The position numbers and the translations under genes are program-made. A stretch of DNA of 10,347 nt, taken from NCBI GenBank assembly GCA_031288005.1, contig JAITSE010000004.1, positions 1 through 10,347 on the forward strand, written 5' to 3'. The stretch is from Treponema sp. GTDB lineage: Bacteria > Spirochaetota > Spirochaetia > Treponematales > Breznakiellaceae. Shown in pieces: positions 1 through 3,858 of this stretch. Each line of letters begins with the position of its first letter. Within the stretch, counting starts at the first letter, position 1. The notes under the pieces were generated by a model. It made no database searches and was not told the DNA's origin. It worked only from the letters and a program-made list of their open reading frames with translations.

Positions 1-111
1 CTGATCGACAGGCCCGCCCGGCGCGATCTGCACGATAAAAAAGTTGATCGTTATGATCGCCCACAGTGTCGGGATGATCAGCAGCAAACGTCTTGCAATG
101 TACGCCAGCAT
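1..111 (-). CDS. yejB: YejB-type peptide/microcin C ABC transporter permease, N-terminal part
   Basis: This is the first 37 codons of a minus-strand gene that continues past the left edge. My translation of the reverse complement begins [20 protein letters not shown] and ends at APGGPVDQ. It has a short charged N-terminus, a first membrane helix (about residues 8-28) and the [13 protein letters not shown] segment. This closely resembles the start of E. coli YejB, the inner-membrane permease of the YejABEF oligopeptide/microcin C importer; OppB/DppB permeases share the same N-terminal plan. The partners (binding protein, second permease, ATPase) would lie outside the window. ATG at 111 is chosen because it aligns with the family start. 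No Shine-Dalgarno precedes it, and a good promoter ends 9 nt upstream, so the mRNA may be leaderless. The YejB call rests on the conserved first 37 residues only; a general OppB-family permease is the alternative. Confidence 0.85.
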   Translation of the reverse strand, partial: MLAYIARRLLLIIPTLWAIITINFFIVQIAPGGPVDQ

Positions 112-120
112 GATTTCAAG

Positions 121-149
121 ATCATAGTAAATACAAGCGTTTTCGTCAA
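121..149 (-). promoter_or_regulatory. Predicted sigma70-type promoter of yejB
   Basis: Read on the minus strand, TTGACG (plus 144-149) and TATGAT (plus 121-126) are separated by exactly 17 bp. Each matches the sigma70 consensus at 5 of 6 positions. Transcription would start near position 114, about 3 nt before the yejB ATG at 111. The transcript would have almost no leader, consistent with the absence of a ribosome-binding site. Confidence 0.6.
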
Positions 150-152
150 AGC

Positions 153-194
153 CCAGGCCAGCCTGGACTAAACGTACGGCACCCACCAGTGGGT
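153..194. promoter_or_regulatory. Pair of 14-bp inverted repeats upstream of the yejB promoter
   Basis: Two perfect palindromes of the form 6 bp-CA-6 bp lie just upstream of the predicted -35 box: CCAGGC-CA-GCCTGG (153-166) and ACCCAC-CA-GTGGGT (181-194). Their centres are 28 bp apart. They could be operators for a dimeric regulator, or simply members of the palindrome-rich intergenic DNA seen elsewhere in this window. The arm sequences differ from each other, which weakens the operator reading. Confidence 0.3.
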
Positions 195-195
195 T

Positions 196-480
196 TCACA
201 TACGGCAATGGCGGCGGAGTCTTCCAGGATATTCTCTAACCGTGAAACATAACGGGTTTTTTATGAAGGGGGGCGCGCTTTCCGAGCCGTGGCCGGCAAA
301 CCGCCGCATCACCGCCGCACCCCCGGCCCAAAAGCAGCGCGCGAAATATTGAGCGCGTTTAGCCGAAAATGCGACAGGCCGTGGCGCGGCAGGCAGCTCC
401 GGCTTAGGATAATTTTTCAGCGCCCTACGCTCCAAAGCCTTCGGATTTTCCGCTACCCCCGGATGGGGCTTGTCCACCAA
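196..480 (-). other. Small open frame of doubtful coding status (94 codons)
   Basis: This is an open frame from a TTG at 480 to a TGA at 196, encoding a basic, proline- and arginine-rich peptide with no domain, signal peptide or membrane segment that I recognise. It has no clear Shine-Dalgarno and starts with TTG. An overlapping plus-strand frame (289-585) is equally open, as is usual in GC-rich non-coding DNA. The stretch from 195 to 517 otherwise holds nothing I can identify. It may be a dispersed intergenic element that happens to stay open rather than a gene. Confidence 0.15.
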
Positions 481-517
481 CTGATGCCAGACGTCTTTTT
501 TACGCCCGGATCAAAGG

Positions 518-568
518 GTCCACAGATTACGCTGATTATAATCCGTGTAATCTGTGTAATCTGTGGAC
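518..568. repeat. Inverted repeat with 13-bp perfect arms
   Basis: GTCCACAGATTAC (518-530) is perfectly complementary to GTAATCTGTGGAC (556-568), separated by 25 bp. Inside the loop, AATCCGTGTAATC partly repeats the right arm, giving short direct repeats of the type gtaatct/gtgtaatctgtg. There is no T-run after either arm, so this is not a typical intrinsic terminator. It resembles the small dispersed intergenic palindromes found in many genomes. Its left flank (507-521) recurs at 7577-7591. Confidence 0.6.
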
Positions 569-607
569 AGACAGGACAGGGGTGAGACCCTGGCTGGTAT
601 CATGGGA

Positions 608-952
608 CTGACTAAGGCTATGTCAGGAAGCTGACTAAGGCTATGTCAGGAGGCTGATATAGTCTAATATCAGGAGGCTGATATAGTCTAATATCAGGAG
701 GCTGATATAGTCTAATATCAGGAGGCTGATATAGTCTAATATCAGGGGGCTGATATAGTCTAATATCAGGGGGCTGATATAGTCTAATATCAGGAGGCTG
801 ATATAGTCTAATATCAGGAGACGGATATAGTCTAATATCAGGAGACGGATATAGTCTAATATCAGGAGACGGATATAGTCTAATATCAGGAGACGGATAT
901 AGTCTAATATCAGGAGGCTGATATAGTCCGTATCAGAGGGCTGATATCAGGG
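608..952. repeat. Tandem array of 23/24-bp hairpin-forming units
   Basis: Two 23-bp units (608-653) are followed by eleven 24-bp units beginning at 654, 678, 702 and so on to 894, then a 23-bp unit at 918 and a terminal palindrome CTGATATCAG (941-950). The typical 24-bp unit contains a perfect 7-bp stem CTGATAT / ATATCAG around a 6-nt loop AGTCTA, separated from the next by GGAGG or GGGGG. Four units (822-917) carry CGGATAT, which breaks one stem pair. In the two leftmost units the stem is CTGAC/GTCAG, a compensated change relative to CTGAT/ATCAG. All three plus-strand frames have stops in every typical unit, so it is not coding on that strand. Two minus-strand frames stay open but contain no start codon. 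There are no unique spacers, so it is not a CRISPR array. It lies 110 bp before the purM start. Confidence 0.93.
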
Positions 953-1062
953 TATCGACGTTTACTTTTCTGAAAAGAGGATGAAAAGATAAGCCAATAC
1001 AATTTCCGCACAAACCCACTGATGGGTTGACAGACGCCGCCCGCGCTCACATCATTACCGGT

Positions 1063-2118
1063 ATGAACAAAGACCTGAGCCACAGTGACAGTTACAGGGC
1101 GGCTGGCGTGGATATAAACGCCGGTTACCGGGCGGTAGAACTGATCAAGCGGCATATTGAGCGGACTCGCACCGCCGGAATGATCGGGGGGCTTGGCGGG
1201 TTTGGCGGGCTGTTCCAGCTTGATCTGTCCGGCGTACCAAACCCGGTGCTTGTTTCCGGCACGGACGGCGTCGGCACCAAGCTACGAATAGCCTTCCTGA
1301 TGGACAGGCACGATACGGTCGGCATCGACTGTGTAGCGATGTGCGTGAACGACATTGTCTGCGCACTCGCAAGGCCGCTCTACTTTCTGGACTACATAGC
1401 GTGCGGGAAAAATGTGCCTGAAAGGATAGCCGCCATCGTTGAAGGGATTGCCGAAGGCTGCGTACAGGCAGGCTGCGCGCTGATTGGCGGGGAAACGGCG
1501 GAGATGCCGGGTTTTTATGCAGAGGACGAGTACGACCTGGCCGGTTTTTCGACCGGGCTTGCCGACAGAAACCGTATGACGGACCCGAAGCGTGTTTCCG
1601 CGGGAGATATACTGATCGCTCTGCCAAGTTCCGGCCTCCATTCAAACGGGTTTTCTCTCGTGCGTAAAGTTTTCGGCCTGGACGGAGAGGAGGCGCGCGG
1701 CGCGCTTGCCGCTCATCGGGATGTGCTGGGTTGCTCCCTAGGCGAAGAATTGCTCACGCCGACACGTATATACGTTAAACCGGTGCTCGATCTCGCGGAA
1801 AAGGTTAAGATACACGGCCTGGCCCACATCACGGGCGGCGGTTTCTACGAAAATATTCCGCGCTGCCTGCCCGCCGGCCTCAGTGCGCGGATACGGAGGG
1901 CGGATGTACGGACGCCACCCATTTTTGCTTTGATCGCGGAGATGGGCGCTATAACTGAACGTGATATGTTCAATACGTTCAATATGGGCGCCGGCATGGT
2001 GATAGTTGTAAGCGCCTCCGCCGCTTCCGCCGCACTTGGCGTCCTGCGCGACTCAGGCGAGGACGCCTACATACTGGGCGAAGTTGTCCCGGGCGATTTC
2101 GGCGTGGAACTATTTTAG
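1063..2118 (+). CDS. purM: Phosphoribosylformylglycinamidine cyclo-ligase (AIR synthetase)
   Basis: PurM performs the fifth step of de novo purine synthesis: ATP-dependent closure of FGAM to 5-aminoimidazole ribonucleotide in the cytosol. The 351-residue product matches the family length (about 345) and shows the expected blocks in order: GGLGGFGGL (42-50), VSGTDGVGTKL (64-74), GIDCVAMCVND (87-97), GGETAEMPG (142-150), SSGLHSNGFSLVR (189-201), PTRIYVK (233-239), HITGGGFYENIPR (255-267) and FNMGAGM (306-312). I chose ATG 1063 because its N-terminus aligns with known PurM. An in-frame TTG at 1027 would add 12 residues, but it sits inside a small hairpin (AACCCA-CTGA-TGGGTT, 1013-1028). Neither start has a clear Shine-Dalgarno. 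A TACAAT at 998-1003 could be a -10 box, but no good -35 accompanies it. The gene stands alone, preceded by the hairpin array and facing a tRNA gene, with no other pur gene in view. Confidence 0.96.
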   Translation: MNKDLSHSDSYRAAGVDINAGYRAVELIKRHIERTRTAGMIGGLGGFGGLFQLDLSGVPNPVLVSGTDGVGTKLRIAFLMDRHDTVGIDCVAMCVNDIVCALARPLYFLDYIACGKNVPERIAAIVEGIAEGCVQAGCALIGGETAEMPGFYAEDEYDLAGFSTGLADRNRMTDPKRVSAGDILIALPSSGLHSNGFSLVRKVFGLDGEEARGALAAHRDVLGCSLGEELLTPTRIYVKPVLDLAEKVKIHGLAHITGGGFYENIPRCLPAGLSARIRRADVRTPPIFALIAEMGAITERDMFNTFNMGAGMVIVVSASAASAALGVLRDSGEDAYILGEVVPGDFGVELF

Positions 2119-2133
2119 TATCTGTACAGATAC
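2118..2133. promoter_or_regulatory. Perfect 16-bp palindrome between purM and tRNA-Lys
   Basis: GTATCTGTACAGATAC is perfectly self-complementary and begins at the last base of the purM stop codon. It lies between the convergent ends of purM and tRNA-Lys (tRNA 3' end at 2140). There is no following T-run on either strand, so a classical terminator is not evident. It could still be a transcription-end hairpin for both genes or a protein-binding site. Confidence 0.4.
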
Positions 2134-2139
2134 ACCTCC

Positions 2140-2212
2140 TGAGCCGCACAGGGATCGAACCTGTGACCCGCAGATTAAGAGTCTGCTGCTCTACCAGCTG
2201 AGCTAGCGGCCC
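2140..2212 (-). tRNA. tRNA-Lys, anticodon CUU
   Basis: The reverse complement folds as a canonical 73-nt tRNA. The acceptor stem is GGGCCGC / GCGGCTC (one G-U pair), the D-arm has stem GCTC/GAGC, and the anticodon stem is GCAGA/TCTGC around loop CTCTTAA. The anticodon CTT (plus 2177-2179 reads aag) decodes lysine AAG. The T-arm carries GGTTCGATCC, and the discriminator base is A. The 3' CCA is not encoded (GGAG follows), so it must be added by CCA nucleotidyltransferase. Confidence 0.96.
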
Positions 2213-2236
2213 CAAAGCATCCCATCCTGGGATAGT

Positions 2237-2265
2237 CATATACTCTCATTAAGCGCCACCGTCTA
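2237..2265 (-). promoter_or_regulatory. Possible promoter of tRNA-Lys
   Basis: On the minus strand TAGACG (plus 2260-2265) and TATATG (plus 2237-2242) are 17 bp apart, each matching the sigma70 hexamers at 4 of 6 positions. Transcription would begin near 2230, about 17 nt before the mature tRNA 5' end. A small inverted repeat, ATCCCA-TCC-TGGGAT (2219-2233), overlaps the predicted start region. The rest of 2266-2462 shows no gene or strong signal that I recognise. Confidence 0.3.
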
Positions 2266-2462
2266 TGGACTTGTGGCACAACGAAAAGTAGCATAGAGGA
2301 AATCGAAAACTATTTCAAGAGGTCCCGGGCGTTTAGCGCCGCACAGTAAGCGAAAATCTAGTTCGGCCAGGTCTGTCGTCCCCAAGCGACGGTAATCTGA
2401 AGTAGACAGAATACACATTATTGAAAGTTATGAAGAACATTTATTCGTGTGTATGTTTGCTC

Positions 2463-2491
2463 ATGACAGAATCCTCTTTTTCATCTATAGT
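2463..2491 (+). promoter_or_regulatory. Predicted sigma70-type promoter of the lipoprotein-trmB-ligA operon
   Basis: ATGACA (2463-2468) and TATAGT (2486-2491) are spaced by exactly 17 bp, each matching 5 of 6 consensus positions. The ATG at 2501 starts 9 nt after the -10 box, so the transcript would begin 2-4 nt before the start codon. This is the same geometry as the yejB promoter, and the junctions share the ending GAAATC/AGAATC before ATG. It also argues against the upstream GTG at 2447 as start. Confidence 0.55.
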
Positions 2492-2500
2492 AAAAGAATC

Positions 2501-3148
2501 ATGATAAAAAAGGGATTGTTGGTCTTATTTTGTTTTGTTGCGCTTTTGGCTGCCTGCTCCAGGACGGAGCCGAAAATCGCTTACGGAACTATGAAGATGG
2601 TGTATTACGAGAGCAAAGGAAAGCCGGAGGAACGGTTTTCGTTTTTTATTCTGCCGGAGGATGACGACGGGTTTGAGGATATTGCCGAAATCCGCCTGTA
2701 TCATGACCGGGAAGGGCTTTGCTGGAAGCTGAGTTCCGAAGACTGGGTCTCTTACGAGGCGAATGGCAAAACCTGGGTTGGGTCCCACAATATCGCCATG
2801 CTGGATGACGAGTCGCTGCCTCGGGGGCAGTTCCGGGCGGTCCTTGTGGATAAGGGGGGCGAACAATCTGAGCGGGTTTTTGCTTTTGACGCTCCGGAAG
2901 ATCCCCGGTATCCTTTTCCTTTTTTGACGATAGAAAACGGCAGGTATCTGGTGGAATCGGGGTATCCTGAACATTCGTTCATCTATTACAACAACCAGGG
3001 GGAATATGTGAATACCGCGCCCCTTCAGATTCTGGATGGTACGATTGCGGAATTGAAGCTGCCCTCCAATGTCAAAGCCTTGGCGCTTTGGGCGGAAGAC
3101 CCGGAATATATGGTTTCGGCGCTTACTAATGTCGTTTCCCTGCCCTGA
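2501..3148 (+). CDS. Putative lipoprotein of unknown function
   Basis: The 215-residue product begins with two lysines, a hydrophobic stretch (about residues 5-16) and the lipobox LLAAC (cysteine 19), followed by SRTEPK. It should therefore be exported, lipidated and membrane anchored. The mature part is mostly polar and rich in aromatic and acidic residues, with no repeats or second membrane segment. I recognise no catalytic motif or named domain. ATG 2501 is preferred over the in-frame GTG at 2447. The longer form would place 18 residues before the signal peptide, and the promoter at 2463-2491 lies inside that extension. No Shine-Dalgarno is present, so translation may be leaderless. It is the first gene of the apparent operon, with trmB starting 5 bp after its stop. 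This neighbourhood does not indicate a function, since trmB and ligA are housekeeping genes. Confidence 0.85.
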   Translation: MIKKGLLVLFCFVALLAACSRTEPKIAYGTMKMVYYESKGKPEERFSFFILPEDDDGFEDIAEIRLYHDREGLCWKLSSEDWVSYEANGKTWVGSHNIAMLDDESLPRGQFRAVLVDKGGEQSERVFAFDAPEDPRYPFPFLTIENGRYLVESGYPEHSFIYYNNQGEYVNTAPLQILDGTIAELKLPSNVKALALWAEDPEYMVSALTNVVSLP

Positions 3149-3153
3149 CGCCC

Positions 3154-3858
3154 ATGAATCAAATCGTCAAGTCCTATGTCCTCCGCTCTGGACACATGAG
3201 CGCCGCTCAGAGGCGTTCCTACGATGCCCTGCTTCCCCGCTTCGGCCTCCCCTTCCCCGCTGTTCCGGCTCCTCTGGATTTTTCTTCTGTCTTCGGTAAT
3301 GGCAGGCCCGTTACCGTTGAGATCGGATTCGGTATGGGCCGGGCCGCCGCGGAAATAGCAGCCGCGAATCCGGATAAAAACTACTTGGGTCTGGAGGTGT
3401 ACCGGCCCGGCATAGGGCGGCTTCTTTGGGAAATAGAGAGCCGGGGTCTCCAGAACATCAGGATTATCGAGCATGACGCGGTGGAAGTGTTGGAGCGGCT
3501 TGTTCCTGACCGCTCCCTTGGGGCGGCGCATATCTTTTTTCCTGATCCCTGGCCTAAAAAGCGGCATCACAAGCGGCGGCTCATTACCCGGCCTTTTACG
3601 GAGCTTCTGGCCCGGAAACTTGCGCCTGGGGGTTACATCTACATGGTTACCGATTGGGTTGATTATGCGGAATGGGCTATGAGGGAGCTTAGCGCTACGC
3701 CGGGGCTTAGAAATATTTGCGGCGGTTTCGCCTCTCCCCTGCCCTGGCGTCCTAAGACCGAATTTGAGCGGAAAGGGCTTGCTAAAAATCATGAGGTGCG
3801 GGAATTATACTTTGAGGAAGATTATGGCTCAGAAAAAAATTGCGTCCCCTCCGCGTGA
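3154..3858 (+). CDS. trmB: tRNA (guanine-N7-)-methyltransferase
   Basis: TrmB uses S-adenosylmethionine to make m7G at position 46 in the variable loop of many tRNAs. The 234-residue product has the family signatures. The SAM-binding loop is EIGFGMG (56-62), followed by the acidic end of strand 2 in YLGLEVYRPGIGRLL (77-91). The FFPDPWPKKRHHKRRL block (128-143) is diagnostic for TrmB and contains the conserved aspartate D131, and the C-terminal TEFERKGLAKNHEVREL (202-218) contributes to guanine/tRNA binding. Its length is typical. It starts 5 bp after the lipoprotein stop without an obvious Shine-Dalgarno, suggesting translational coupling. Its last 35 bp overlap the ligA start at 3824. The first roughly 45 residues are less conserved, as is common in the family. 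Confidence 0.96.
   Translation: MNQIVKSYVLRSGHMSAAQRRSYDALLPRFGLPFPAVPAPLDFSSVFGNGRPVTVEIGFGMGRAAAEIAAANPDKNYLGLEVYRPGIGRLLWEIESRGLQNIRIIEHDAVEVLERLVPDRSLGAAHIFFPDPWPKKRHHKRRLITRPFTELLARKLAPGGYIYMVTDWVDYAEWAMRELSATPGLRNICGGFASPLPWRPKTEFERKGLAKNHEVRELYFEEDYGSEKNCVPSA

Noticed and set aside
289..585. 98-codon plus-strand open frame
   Set aside because: It overlaps another equally open frame, has no Shine-Dalgarno, and runs through the inverted repeat at 518-568. It has arginine-rich, non-protein-like composition.
608..952. CRISPR array
   Set aside because: Units are contiguous with no unique spacers of repeat-like length and no cas genes nearby. It is a tandem repeat.
608..952. Repeat-protein gene on the minus strand (frames reading PPDIRLYQ or LLILDYIS per unit)
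   Set aside because: Two minus frames stay open, but no ATG, GTG or TTG occurs in the typical units in those frames, and no flanking coding sequence continues them.
1027..1062. TTG 1027 as the purM start
   Set aside because: The extra 12 residues do not align with PurM proteins, and the TTG lies in a small hairpin. ATG 1063 fits the family N-terminus.
2447..2500. GTG 2447 as start of the lipoprotein
   Set aside because: It would put 18 residues in front of a standard lipoprotein signal peptide, and the predicted promoter lies within this extension.
3764..3823. More upstream start of ligA within trmB
   Set aside because: ATG 3824 has GAGGAAG at proper spacing. The upstream in-frame codons have no supporting signal and increase the overlap with trmB.
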